This document shows positions 33,850 to 43,356 of a stretch of 64,000 bases of DNA, in pieces; position 1 is the stretch's first letter, and each line of letters starts with the position of its first letter. The notes beneath the pieces were generated by a model. That model was not told the DNA's origin. It worked only from the letters and a program-made list of their open reading frames with translations, and made no database searches. Both the position numbers and the translations under genes were made by a program. Origin of the DNA: Paractinoplanes durhamensis (GTDB taxonomy: Bacteria > Actinomycetota > Actinomycetes > Mycobacteriales > Micromonosporaceae); NCBI RefSeq assembly GCF_016862175.1, contig NZ_BOML01000051.1, forward strand, positions 61,187-125,186, read 5' to 3'.

Positions 33850-34977
33850 TCAGTACGGGTCGCGGCCCGGGCCGCGCACCGCGGCGGTCGCGGACTCCTC
33901 CGCCTCGACGGCGGGGCCGGCCAGCAGGTAGACCCGGGAGGTCGCGTTGCCCTGCGGCGCCAGGAGTCCGGCGCGGGTCAGGGCCTGGATGTCGCGGATG
34001 GCCTGGTCCCGGGTCAGCCCCTCGTCCTGCTGGTAGGTGGTACGCCGGACCTCGCCGATCGCGGCACCGTAGAGGGCGGAGACGACCCGCTCGGGCAGGC
34101 CGCGGTCGGCGGCCAGGGTCGCCAGGTCGTTCCACACGCGCACGGTCCACTCGGAGCGCCGTTTCACCCGCTGCGCCTGGCGGTGATGGGCGGTCAGGAC
34201 GAATCGCAGCCAGGAATGGGCGTCCCGGCCGGGCTCGAACGTTCCTTGCTGGACCGACCGAAGCGCCGCGTAGTACTGCACCGTGTTGATCTGCTCGCCC
34301 AGCCATTCCTCGATCGAGGAGAACTCGGACAGAAGCTCGCCCGTCCTCGCCAGCACGAGGGTGTGGACCGCGCGGGCGGTACGCCCGTTGCCGTCCCGCC
34401 AGGGGTGAATGCCGACCAGATTCAGGTGGGCCATCGCCGCTCGCGCGTACGCCGGTGCGTCCGGATCCCCATCGCGCAGCCACTCGATCAGTTCGCCCAT
34501 GAGTCCGGAGACCAAGTCGGCGTCGGGACCGGTGTAGGCGGGCTCCAGCCGGTCGGCGCTCGTCACGTAGATGCCGCCGGCACGATAGCGACCCGGCCAC
34601 TTACCCGGCTGATATTTGGTGATCATGAAGTGCAGGGCGGACAGCAGGGTTTCCGAGTATTCGAAGAAGCCCATCAGCGGCGTCTGCTGCACATAGGTCA
34701 TCGCATCGCGATAACCGGCGACCGCCTGCTGCGTTTCCTCTCCGGCGCTCGCGGACATCGGCGCATGTTCGACGAGCGCCCGGGCGTCGGAGTTGCTGAT
34801 CGTGATGTTCTCGATCGTGTTCGAGCCCTGGATGGCCGCAGCGAACAGGCTGCGTCGCAGCTGGCCCTCCCAGTGCGGTTTCGCCCGCAACTGCACACCA
34901 AGCTCAGCCCGCATGGCATCCAGCTCGCCGAGGACTCGAAGGTCGTCGGCGTCCAGCGCGGGCATCTCGTAAAGCAT
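33850..34977 (-). CDS. Fic family protein with C-terminal winged HTH
   Basis: The protein has 375 residues. The Fic core has HPWRDGNGRTAR (His191 to Arg202), with the catalytic His and the phosphate-binding GNGR. An N-terminal inhibitory helix carries SNTIEN (residues 52-57), the (S/T)xxxE(G/N) motif of class II Fic proteins, which blocks AMP transfer until displaced. A C-terminal region (about 285-355) looks like a winged HTH (LTRDQAIRDIQALTRAGLLA). It should AMPylate a protein Thr/Tyr and may bind DNA. Its start codon lies in a 37-bp palindrome, suggesting autoregulation. It follows the phospholipase gene by 44 bases. Confidence 0.93.
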   Translation of the reverse strand: MLYEMPALDADDLRVLGELDAMRAELGVQLRAKPHWEGQLRRSLFAAAIQGSNTIENITISNSDARALVEHAPMSASAGEETQQAVAGYRDAMTYVQQTPLMGFFEYSETLLSALHFMITKYQPGKWPGRYRAGGIYVTSADRLEPAYTGPDADLVSGLMGELIEWLRDGDPDAPAYARAAMAHLNLVGIHPWRDGNGRTARAVHTLVLARTGELLSEFSSIEEWLGEQINTVQYYAALRSVQQGTFEPGRDAHSWLRFVLTAHHRQAQRVKRRSEWTVRVWNDLATLAADRGLPERVVSALYGAAIGEVRRTTYQQDEGLTRDQAIRDIQALTRAGLLAPQGNATSRVYLLAGPAVEAEESATAAVRGPGRDPY

Positions 34978-35012
34978 GCGCCTATGCTACTGCAGCAGTA
35001 GCATAGGCGCAT
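34976..35012. repeat. 37-bp perfect palindrome over the fic start codon
   Basis: ATGCGCCTATGCTACTGC (34976-34993) and its exact complement (34995-35012) flank a single central base. The left arm contains two of the three bases of the fic ATG, and the right arm starts 9 bases after the upstream phospholipase stop. It may be an operator bound by the Fic protein's own winged HTH, or a strong hairpin that ends the phospholipase transcript and controls fic translation. Confidence 0.9.
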
Positions 35013-35021
35013 CTCAGTCGA

Positions 35022-36977
35022 TCAGGGCTGGCTCACTCCCGGCTCGGTGCCCTCGATGTGGCCTACCAGGCGGCGTAGGTACGTCGGGGTTATGTCGCTG
35101 GTTACCGTCACGTCGTACCAGTCGTGGTGGTGTGGCAGGTGGCGGGTTTGGCTTTGGCCCGGGTTCAGGCGGATCGGCCAGCGCTCGCCGCTGTAGGCGT
35201 CGGTCAGGACCACCCTTGTCGCCTTTGAGGACGGGTTGGACAGGGTCAGGCGGGACTGGCGGATGCTCACCTCCACGCCTGGGGTGCGGAAGCGGCGGAA
35301 GAAGCCGTTCGGGCCGTGGACGCTCAGGTCCGTGGTGTCCGGCCAGGTGCCGGTCAGGTGGGTTCGGGCTGCGGCCGTGTATGTCCGTGGGGTGCCGCCC
35401 GCCTCGGTCACGTAGAAGACCGCGCCTGCGCCGGCCCGGCTCGCGAACGTCACGCGCACCTCGCCGGCCGCGTAGCGGGCGTCGGCGGCCAGGTCGTAGC
35501 GCAGTGGGCGGGCCGGGCGCACCCCGTGTTCGGGGGTGGGGAGCTTCGGGTCGGCGGGTGGGGTCGGGACGTAGTCGGGGTGGCGGTTGCGGTCGGCGGG
35601 GGCGTACGCCCTCGTGTCCGGCAGGCGCGGTGGGGCCGGGCGGGTCTTGGCGAAGTCGAAAGCCGCCGTCAGGTCGCCGCAGACGGCGCGCCGCCACGGG
35701 GAGATGTTGGGCTCGTGCACGCCGAAGCGCTTCTCGATGAAGCGGACGATCGACGTGTGGTCGAAGACCTCGGAGCAGACGTAACCACCCGTGCTCCACG
35801 GCGACACCACCAGCATCGGGACCCGCTGGCCCAGGCCGTACGGGCCGGCCACGTGACCGTTCGACGCGGGCAGGAACTCGTCGCGCAGGTCGGCGGTCGA
35901 GTTCCCGGCGGTGGGATACGCGGGGACGGCGTGGTCGAAGAAGCCGTCGTTCTCGTCGTAGGTGATCAGCAGGGCGGTCCGCGCCCAGACCTTCGGGTCG
36001 GCGGTCAGCGCGTCGAGGACCTGCGCGATGTACCAGGCGCCGTAGTTGGCCGGCCAGTTCGGGTGTTCGGTGTACGCCTCGGGCGCGACGATCCAGGACA
36101 CCTGCGGCAGGTTGCCGGCCAGCACGTCGTCGCGCAGCGGGGCGAACATGTCGTCGCCGGCCTTGAGGTTGGTGCCGGTGCGGGCCTTCTCGTAGAGCGG
36201 CGTACCGGGCGCGGCGTTGCGGTAGTTGTCGAAGTAGAGCAGCGAGTTGTCGCCGTAGTTGCCGATGTACGGGTCCGACGTCCACCCCCAGTAACCGGCC
36301 GCGTCGAGGCCATCGCCGACATCCTGGTAGATCTTCCAGGACACCCCGGCCGCTTCGAGCCGTTCGGGGTAGGTGGTCCAGCCGTAGCCGAGCTCGTCGT
36401 TGGTGACCACCGGCCCGCCGCCGCGGCCGTCGTTGCCGGTGTAGCCGGTCCACATGTAGTAGCGGTTCGGGTCGGTCGGGCCCATCAGGCTGCAGTGGTA
36501 GGCGTCGCAGATGGTGAAGCTGTCCGCGAGCGCGTAGTGGAACGGGATGTCGTCGCGGGTCAGGTAGGCCATCGTGGTCGGCGATTTGGCCGGCACCCAC
36601 CGGTCGTAGCGGCCGCCGTGGAACGCGTCGTGCCCGTCGTTCCAGCCGTGCGGCAGGTCCTGGAGGAACTGCATGCCCAGGTCGTCGACGTCCGGCCGGA
36701 ACGGCAGCACCCCGGACTGGTTCCACACCGAGGTGCCGTCCGGCAGCGTCACCGGGGTGCGGTCGCCGAAGCCGCGCACACCGCGCAGCGCCCCGAAGTA
36801 GTGGTCGAAGGAGCGGTTCTCCTGCATGAGGACCACGATGTGCTCGATGTCGGCGATCGTGCCGGTGCGGCGGTCGGCCGGGATCGCCGCGGCGCGGGCG
36901 ATGCTCGGCGACAGGGCGGCCATGGCGGTGGCGCCCCCGGCGAGAGCCAGGAATCCACGGCGATTGATGCGATCCAT
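35022..36977 (-). CDS. Tat-exported phospholipase C (phosphocholine-specific type)
   Basis: The protein has 651 residues. A twin-arginine signal (INRRGFLALAGG) is followed by a phosphoesterase domain (about 40-430). The N-terminal motif HIVVLMQENRSFDHYFGAL and the later YDENDGFFDHA and DHTSIVRFIEKRF are those of the PlcC/PlcH and acid-phosphatase AcpA superfamily. Two C-terminal beta modules (about 480-640) match the DUF756 repeats of bacterial phospholipases C. It should cleave phospholipid head groups outside the cell, perhaps for phosphate. The export as a folded protein fits the metal centre. Confidence 0.94.
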   Translation of the reverse strand: MDRINRRGFLALAGGATAMAALSPSIARAAAIPADRRTGTIADIEHIVVLMQENRSFDHYFGALRGVRGFGDRTPVTLPDGTSVWNQSGVLPFRPDVDDLGMQFLQDLPHGWNDGHDAFHGGRYDRWVPAKSPTTMAYLTRDDIPFHYALADSFTICDAYHCSLMGPTDPNRYYMWTGYTGNDGRGGGPVVTNDELGYGWTTYPERLEAAGVSWKIYQDVGDGLDAAGYWGWTSDPYIGNYGDNSLLYFDNYRNAAPGTPLYEKARTGTNLKAGDDMFAPLRDDVLAGNLPQVSWIVAPEAYTEHPNWPANYGAWYIAQVLDALTADPKVWARTALLITYDENDGFFDHAVPAYPTAGNSTADLRDEFLPASNGHVAGPYGLGQRVPMLVVSPWSTGGYVCSEVFDHTSIVRFIEKRFGVHEPNISPWRRAVCGDLTAAFDFAKTRPAPPRLPDTRAYAPADRNRHPDYVPTPPADPKLPTPEHGVRPARPLRYDLAADARYAAGEVRVTFASRAGAGAVFYVTEAGGTPRTYTAAARTHLTGTWPDTTDLSVHGPNGFFRRFRTPGVEVSIRQSRLTLSNPSSKATRVVLTDAYSGERWPIRLNPGQSQTRHLPHHHDWYDVTVTSDITPTYLRRLVGHIEGTEPGVSQP

Positions 36978-37019
36978 GCCGAGCAGTCTCGGCCCCGAAC
37001 GTCGAACAGCGGGCTTCGG

Positions 37020-38765
37020 TCAGGCGAATTGGCGGCGGTCGTCCGGTAGCCGTTCGGTCACTCCGCGACGATCGAGCAGCTCCAGCAACGGCACCGCGAC
37101 CCGCCGGGTGGTGTCGAGCGCCTTGCGAGCTTCACTGAGCGTGAAGGGTTGGGCGATTTGTCGCAGTAAAGTGGCGGCGAGCGGCACGGCGGAAGCCAGC
37201 AGCACCACATTGGGCGCCAGCTGGATCAGCAGCCCGGCCCGGACCGCGGCGGCCTGCTGACGGGCGCCCAGTCCCAGCGCGGCGAGCGAATAGGCCTCGG
37301 GGGCGGCAAAAGGGCCCTTGTCCGCGAACGCCTTCTCGACAGCGGCGATCAGGTCAGCAGGGATGCCGGTGGAGCCGGTCTCGATCCGGCCGTTGCGGAC
37401 CCGCAGCGGCGGCTTGACCAGGGCCTCGACCAGGGCCCGGTCGGGCAGGCCGAGGCGGTGCCGGACGGCCTCGAGCGGGGCTCCCGGTTCGAGGGGGTGC
37501 GCGGCCCGGTAGGCGGTGGCCTCGGCGGTCAGGGTTTCGGCGAGGGCGGCCCAGTGGGCCGGGTCGGCGAACCAGTCGCCGGCCACCGGAACACCATTGA
37601 CGGGTACGCCCATGGCGGCCAGATCCGACCCACGGATCAGCAGGCGACGGCTCAGCTCGCTCGCCAGGTCGGGGGTGCCGTCCATGGTGGCCAGCACGGT
37701 CGCGCGGGCCGCGGCGGCGCCCCGGCGGGTCAGGCCGGGCGGGTTCACGTCCAGGATCGTGACGCCGCCGGCGACGTGGTGGCGGCCCGGGTCGCGGAGC
37801 AGGGCCCGGTCGCCGAGGCGCAGCGGGAGCGGCCGGGACAGCCGCAGCCGGCACGTGTCGGGGCCGAGCGGCCGGACCCGGGCCGGGATCGCCGCCGCAC
37901 CGATGTGCAGGGTCGCGGTCGGCGGCAGGTCCTCGACCGGGTCGCCGTGCAGCCGCACGTCGATCAGGTCGGTATGCCGGAAGCGGCCGGGCGTCAGCAA
38001 GGCATCACCCCGGGAGAGGCGTTCCTTGGGTACGCCGCGCAGGTTCACCGCCACCCGCGCCGTCGCGGCCACCTCAGGCACCGGGGCGCCGAGCGTCTGG
38101 AGCCCACGGACCCGCACCGGCTCGTCGCCGAGGAGCCCGAGGAGCAACTCGTCGCCGACGGCGAGCCGCCCGGCGCTGAGGGTGCCGGTCGCGACCGTGC
38201 CGGCGCCCTTGATCGTGAAGACGCGGTCGACCCACAGCCGCACCGGCCCGTCCTCATCGGGCGCGGGCAGGCCGCCGACAAGGCGGTCCAGGGCGCTTAG
38301 CAGGTCGTCGAGGCCGGCCCCGGTCGTCCCGGAGACCGCGACCGCCTCCACCCCGCCCAGCGAGGTCGCCGCGATCAGTTCCCGGGCCTGCGCCAACGCC
38401 GGCGCCGGGTCGGCCAGGTCGGAACGGGTGACGACCAGCAGGCCGTGCTGGACGCCGAGCGCGTCCAGGGCGGCCAGGTGCTCGGCCGACTGCGGCATCC
38501 AGCCCTCGTCGGCGGCCACCACGATCATCGCGGCCGGGACGCCACCGATGCCGGCCAGCATGTTCGGCACGAACCGCTCGTGGCCGGGCACGTCGACGAA
38601 CGCGACCGTCTCCCCGCCGGGCAGGGCCGTCCAGGCGAAGCCGAGGTCGATGGTCATGCCGCGCCGGCGCTCCTCGGCCCAGCGGTCCGGTTCCATCCCG
38701 GTCAGCGCGCGGACCAGGGTGGACTTGCCGTGGTCGACGTGGCCGGCGGTCGCCACGACGTGCAT
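37020..38765 (-). CDS. selB: Selenocysteine-specific translation elongation factor SelB
   Basis: The protein has 581 residues. The GTPase domain has G1 GHVDHGKST (residues 8-16), G3 FVDVPGHERFV and G4 TRSD. EF-Tu-like domains 2 and 3 follow, and the C-terminal third (about 370-575) holds winged-helix repeats that bind the SECIS hairpin. It delivers Sec-tRNA to UGA codons at a SECIS element. ATG 38765 lies 2 bases after the selA stop, so the genes are coupled; longer upstream frames would run into selA. The visible client is the formate dehydrogenase gene that is divergent from selA. Confidence 0.96.
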   Translation of the reverse strand: MHVVATAGHVDHGKSTLVRALTGMEPDRWAEERRRGMTIDLGFAWTALPGGETVAFVDVPGHERFVPNMLAGIGGVPAAMIVVAADEGWMPQSAEHLAALDALGVQHGLLVVTRSDLADPAPALAQARELIAATSLGGVEAVAVSGTTGAGLDDLLSALDRLVGGLPAPDEDGPVRLWVDRVFTIKGAGTVATGTLSAGRLAVGDELLLGLLGDEPVRVRGLQTLGAPVPEVAATARVAVNLRGVPKERLSRGDALLTPGRFRHTDLIDVRLHGDPVEDLPPTATLHIGAAAIPARVRPLGPDTCRLRLSRPLPLRLGDRALLRDPGRHHVAGGVTILDVNPPGLTRRGAAAARATVLATMDGTPDLASELSRRLLIRGSDLAAMGVPVNGVPVAGDWFADPAHWAALAETLTAEATAYRAAHPLEPGAPLEAVRHRLGLPDRALVEALVKPPLRVRNGRIETGSTGIPADLIAAVEKAFADKGPFAAPEAYSLAALGLGARQQAAAVRAGLLIQLAPNVVLLASAVPLAATLLRQIAQPFTLSEARKALDTTRRVAVPLLELLDRRGVTERLPDDRRQFA

Positions 38766-38767
38766 CG

Positions 38768-40054
38768 TCAGGCCACCGACAGGACGGCCGCGACCAGGTC
38801 GTCGTCCGCTTCCGGGGGTACGCAGCGCAGGTCGAGCAGCAGACTTCCGCCGGCGAGGCGGCCCACGACCGGCGTTGCGGTTGTCCGCAGTGCGACCGCG
38901 TACCTCTGCGGCAGCGACAGTGACCACGACGGGAGCTGGACGTTCGGCGCTCCCCCGCCGCCGACGACCGCGACCGATTCGACCAGGGTGACCGGGATGC
39001 CCTTTTCTTCGAGGCGTTCCAGCACGCTCAGGCTGCGCCGCCGCAGCTCCTCCGCCGAAACGCGCAATGCCTGCCAGACCGGGGTTTCCGGGCCGGTGAG
39101 GGTGGCCTGCAACGCGGCGAGGGTGAGTTTGTCGACGCGTAACGCCCGGGCGAGGGGGTGGCGGCGGAGGCGCTCGATGAGGGTGGCGTCGCCGAGCAGG
39201 AGGCCGGCCTGCGGACCGCCGAGGAGCTTGTCACCGCTCGCGATGACCAGGTCGGCGCCGTCCCGCAGGGTGGTGGCGGCGTCCGGTTCGTCCGGTAGAA
39301 GCGAGTCCGGGGCGAGGAGGCCGGAGCCGATGTCGGCGACCACCGGGATGTCCAGGGCGGACAGCTCGCGGGTGGTGGCCTCGCTGGTGAAGCCGGTGAT
39401 CTCGAAGTTCGACGGGTGCACCTTGAGGATGAACCCCGTTGCCGGATTTATCGCCTTTTCATAGTCGGTGAGCGACGTGCGGTTGGTGGTGCCGACCTCG
39501 CGCAGCCGGGCCCCGGTCGATTCGAGCAGGTCGGGCAGGCGGAAGCCGTCGCCGATCTCCACCATCTCGCCGCGGCTGACGATGATCTCCTTACCGGCGG
39601 CGAGGGCGGTGGCGGCCAGCACGAGCGCGGCCGCACCGTTGTTGACCACGTGCACGCCGCCCGCGTCCGGGACCGCGCTCTGCAGGGCGGCCAGGGCGGT
39701 GCGGCCGCGCTTGGCCCGCTGCCCGGTGGTCAGGTCCATCTCGACGTCGGTGTTCCCGGCGGCCGCGACGATCGCGTCGCGCGCGGCCCGGGAGAGAGGC
39801 GCCCGCCCGAGGTTGGTGTGCAGGACGACGCCGGTCGCGTTGAGCACCGGCCGCAGCCCGCCGGCCGTGGACGGCAGCGCCGCCACCGCTGCGTCCGCGA
39901 CCTCCGATGGGCTGAGCCGGCCGCCGCGAACCAGCTCCTGAGCAGCACCGACGGCCGCTTTCACGGCCGGCCGGCCGAGACGGGCGACGGCGTCCTGGAG
40001 CCGGGGATCGGCGAGGACGACATCGGTACGCGGCACCTGCCGCCGGGGATCCAC
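38768..40054 (-). CDS. selA: L-seryl-tRNA(Sec) selenium transferase
   Basis: The protein has 428 residues. This PLP enzyme converts seryl-tRNA-Sec to selenocysteinyl-tRNA-Sec with selenophosphate. The PLP lysine is Lys276 in SGDKLLGGPQAG. The N-terminal block with VLNATGVVLHTNLGRAPLS and the VNNGAAALVLA segment are family signatures. It is the first gene of the selA-selB pair and is divergent from the formate dehydrogenase operon with a 38-bp gap. GTG 40054 is the only start that keeps the N-terminal domain. Confidence 0.97.
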   Translation of the reverse strand: MDPRRQVPRTDVVLADPRLQDAVARLGRPAVKAAVGAAQELVRGGRLSPSEVADAAVAALPSTAGGLRPVLNATGVVLHTNLGRAPLSRAARDAIVAAAGNTDVEMDLTTGQRAKRGRTALAALQSAVPDAGGVHVVNNGAAALVLAATALAAGKEIIVSRGEMVEIGDGFRLPDLLESTGARLREVGTTNRTSLTDYEKAINPATGFILKVHPSNFEITGFTSEATTRELSALDIPVVADIGSGLLAPDSLLPDEPDAATTLRDGADLVIASGDKLLGGPQAGLLLGDATLIERLRRHPLARALRVDKLTLAALQATLTGPETPVWQALRVSAEELRRRSLSVLERLEEKGIPVTLVESVAVVGGGGAPNVQLPSWSLSLPQRYAVALRTTATPVVGRLAGGSLLLDLRCVPPEADDDLVAAVLSVA

Positions 40055-40092
40055 GCCACCAATCTATGCCGGGCAGGACTAAGGTCATTCTC

Positions 40093-43000
40093 GTGGGCGT
40101 CCGGACCTGGATCGAAGGCTGGCCGGTCTATCGGCAGCTGACCGGGACCGACCCGCTGGGTCGTGGTGCCGCCGCGCAGTCGCCGCGCTCCAAGGCGCTG
40201 ACCGCCCGCACCGAGACCGCCGACCGGGTCGCGAAGTCGGTGTGCCCCTACTGCGCGGTCGGCTGCGGGCAGCGGATCTTCGTGAAGGACGAGAAGGTCG
40301 TCCAGATCGAGGGCGACCCGGACAGCCCGATCTCCCGCGGCCGGCTCTGCCCGAAGGGCTCGGCCAGCCTCAGCCTGGTCACCTCGCCGCGGCGCCAGCA
40401 GCACGTGCTCTACCGCAAGCCGTTCGGCACCGACTGGGAGAGGCTCGACCTCGAGACGGCGATGGACATGATCGCCGACCGGGTGCTGACGGCCCGCGAG
40501 GAGACCTGGGAGGACAACGACGCCGAGGGCCGGCCGCTCAACCGCACGCTGGGCATCTCCAGCCTGGGCGGCGCGACCCTCGACAACGAAGAGAACTACC
40601 TGATCAAGAAGCTGTTCACGGCGCTCGGCGCGATCCAGATCGAAAACCAGGCCCGCATTTGACACTCCGCCACCGTTCCCGGTCTGGGAACCTCTTTCGG
40701 CCGTGGCGGGGCCACCAGCTTCCTTCAGGATCTGGCCAACGCCGACTGCATCATCATCCAGGGTTCCAACATGGCGGAAGCGCACCCTGTCGGCTTCCAG
40801 TGGGTGGTGGAGGCCAAGAACCGCGGCGCCAAGGTCATCCATGTCGACCCGCGGTTCAGCCGGACCAGCGCGCTCGCGCACACCCATGTGCCGGTGCGGG
40901 CGGGGGCGGACATCGCGTTCCTGGGTGGGATCGTCAACTACATCCTGGAGAACGAGAAGGACTTCCGGGAGTACGTCCTGGCGTACACGAACGCGTCCAT
41001 GATCGTGAGCGAGGACTTCCAGGACACCGAGGATCTCGACGGCCTGTTCTCCGGCTTCGACCCGTCGACGAACACCTACGACCAGTCGTCGTGGATGTAT
41101 GCCGGGCACGAGAAGCACGGCCAGGAGCACGGCGAGTCGCACGTCCAGCGGGAGACCGCGGCCGGCCAGCAGCACGAGTCGCACGGCGCGCCGCTGCCCG
41201 GTGACGTGCCACGGGACCCGACGCTGCAGGACCCGCGGTGCGTCTACCAGATCCTCAGGCGGCACTACCGACGCTACACGCCCGAGGTCGTCGAGCGGCT
41301 GTGCGGCGTACCGCAAGCGGCGTTTCTGGAAGTTTGCGAGGCCTGGACGGCGAACTCGGGCCGGGAACGCACCACCGCACTGGTCTACTCGGTCGGCTGG
41401 ACGCAGCACAGCGTCGGCGTGCAGTACATCCGGACCGGCGCGATCATCCAGCTGCTGCTCGGCAACATGGGCCGGCCCGGCGGCGGTGTGCTCGCGCTGC
41501 GCGGGCACGCCAGCATCCAGGGCTCCACCGACATCCCGACCCTGTTCAACCTGCTCCCCGGCTATCTGCCGATGCCGCACCACGAGCAGCACGAGACGTT
41601 CCAGCAGTGGATCGACGCGATCCGCCACCCCGGCCAGAAGGGCTTCTGGGCGAACGCCGAGGCCTACGCGGTGTCGCTGCTCAAGGCCTATTTCGGCGAT
41701 GCCGCAACGGCGGAGAACGACTGGGGGTACGGCTGGCTGCCGCGCCTCACCGGCGATCACGGTACGTACCGGCAGGCGCTCGACATGATCGACGGCAAGA
41801 TCAAGGGGTATTTCCTGCTCGGCCAGAACCCGGCGGTCGGGTCGGCGCACGGCCGCGCCCAGCGTCTCGGCATGGCCAACCTCGACTGGCTCGTGGTCCG
41901 CGACCTCTACATGATCGAGAGCGCGACGTTCTGGAAGAACGGCCCCGAGGTCGCGACCGGCGAGATCACCCCGGAGACGTGCCGCACCGAGGTGTTCCTG
42001 TTCCCGGCCGCCTCGCACGCCGAAAAAGAGGGCACGTTCACCCAGACCCAGCGCATCCTGCAGTGGCGCGAGCAGGCGGTCGAGCCGCCGGGCGACGCGC
42101 ACAGCGAACTCTGGTTCTTCTACCACCTCGGCAAGCGCATCCGGGCCCGGCTGGCCGCGTCCACGCTGCCGCGGGACAAGGGCATTCAAAACCTGACCTG
42201 GGAGTACGGCGATGACGAGCCCAGCAGCGAGAAGGTCCTGCAGGAGATCAACGGGTACGACCTGAGCACCGGTGACCTGCTGAGCACCTTCAACCAGATG
42301 AAGCCGGACGGCACCACGTCGGGCGGCTGCTGGATCTACACCGGAGTGTTCGCCGACGGCGTCAACCAGGCGGCCCGCCGCAAGCCCGGCCGCGAGCAGA
42401 GCTGGGTGGCGCCGGAGTGGGGCTGGGCGTGGCCGGCCAACCGGCGCACCCTCTACAACCGTGCCTCCGCCGACCCGGACGGCAATCCGTGGTCTTCACG
42501 GAAGGCCTACGTCTGGTGGGACCCTGCCGCGGGCGAGTGGACCGGACACGACGTGCCCGACTTCGAGAAGACGAAGCCGCCGTCCTACCGGCCGCCCGAG
42601 GGCGCGACCGGCGTCGAGGCGATCTCCGGCGACGACGCGTTCATCATGCAGGGCGACGGGAAGGGCTGGCTGTTCGCGCCGGCCGGGCTGATCGACGGGC
42701 CGATGCCGACCCACTACGAGCCGGCCGAGTCGATGGTCCGCAACCCGCTCTACGGTCAGCAGGCCAACCCGACCCGCAAGGTCTACGACCGGTCCGACAA
42801 CCCGACGAACCCCAGCCCACCCGAACAACACACCGAGGTCTTCCCGTACGTCTTCAGCACCAGCCGCCTCACCGAGCACCACACGGCCGGGGGCATGAGC
42901 CGGCAGCTGGCGTACCTCTCGGAACTGCAGCCGGAGATGTTCGTCGAGGTCTCCCCCGCGCTGGCCGCGGAACGCGGTCTCGACCATCTCGGGTGGGCGC

Positions 43001-43356
43001 ACATCGTCACGGCGCGCGCCGCGATCGAGGCGAGAGTCCTGGTCACCGAGCGGCTGACGCCGCTGCGGATCGAGGGCCGGATCGTGCACCAGCTGTGGCT
43101 GCCCTACCACTGGGGCTCGGAGGGCCTGGTCACCGGCGACTCGGCGAACGACCTGATCGGCATCACCCTCGACCCGAACGTCCTGATCCAGGAGAGCAAG
43201 GTCGGCACGTGCGACATCCAGCCGGGGCGGCGGCCGGTCGGGCCGGCCCTGCTCAGCTTCGTGGAGGATTATCGACGCCGGGCCGGGCTCGTGCCGGGGC
43301 ATCACACACCGATCGTGACCACTCATTCCGCGGAGGACGCTGATGGGGAGCAATAG
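40093..43356 (+). CDS. fdhA: Formate dehydrogenase alpha subunit, selenoprotein (UGA = Sec)
   Basis: The protein has 1087 residues when the in-frame TGA at 40660-40662 is read as Sec190. The N-terminal [4Fe-4S] ligands are Cys51, Cys54, Cys58 and Cys86, with Lys88 next to the cluster. QARI-Sec-HSATVPGLG is the formate dehydrogenase active site, and the molybdopterin domains follow. Reading continues in the same frame into GSNMAEAHPVGF without change of style. A SECIS hairpin follows the TGA, and selA, selB, selD and selC are all nearby. There is no Tat signal, so the enzyme should face the cytoplasm. It oxidises formate to CO2. GTG 40093 is preferred over ATG 40066. The last 14 bases overlap the next gene. 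Confidence 0.96.
40660..40691 (+). promoter_or_regulatory. Bacterial SECIS element in fdhA
   Basis: The UGA (40660-40662) is followed by 18 bases and then the loop GGUCU (40681-40685), closed by a 6-bp stem GUUCCC/GGGAAC (40675-40680 and 40686-40691). E. coli fdhF has the same GGUCU loop at the same distance from its UGA. It is the binding site for SelB. Confidence 0.9.

Noticed and set aside
40066..40771. Formate dehydrogenase gene split by a stop codon, as a pseudogene or frameshift
   Set aside because: The stop is TGA at the exact Sec position, reading continues in the same frame with family motifs, a SECIS hairpin follows, and selA, selB, selD and selC are adjacent.
39961..42189. Leftward open frame of 742 codons across fdhA
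   Set aside because: It is antisense to a well-supported selenoprotein gene and has shadow composition without motifs.
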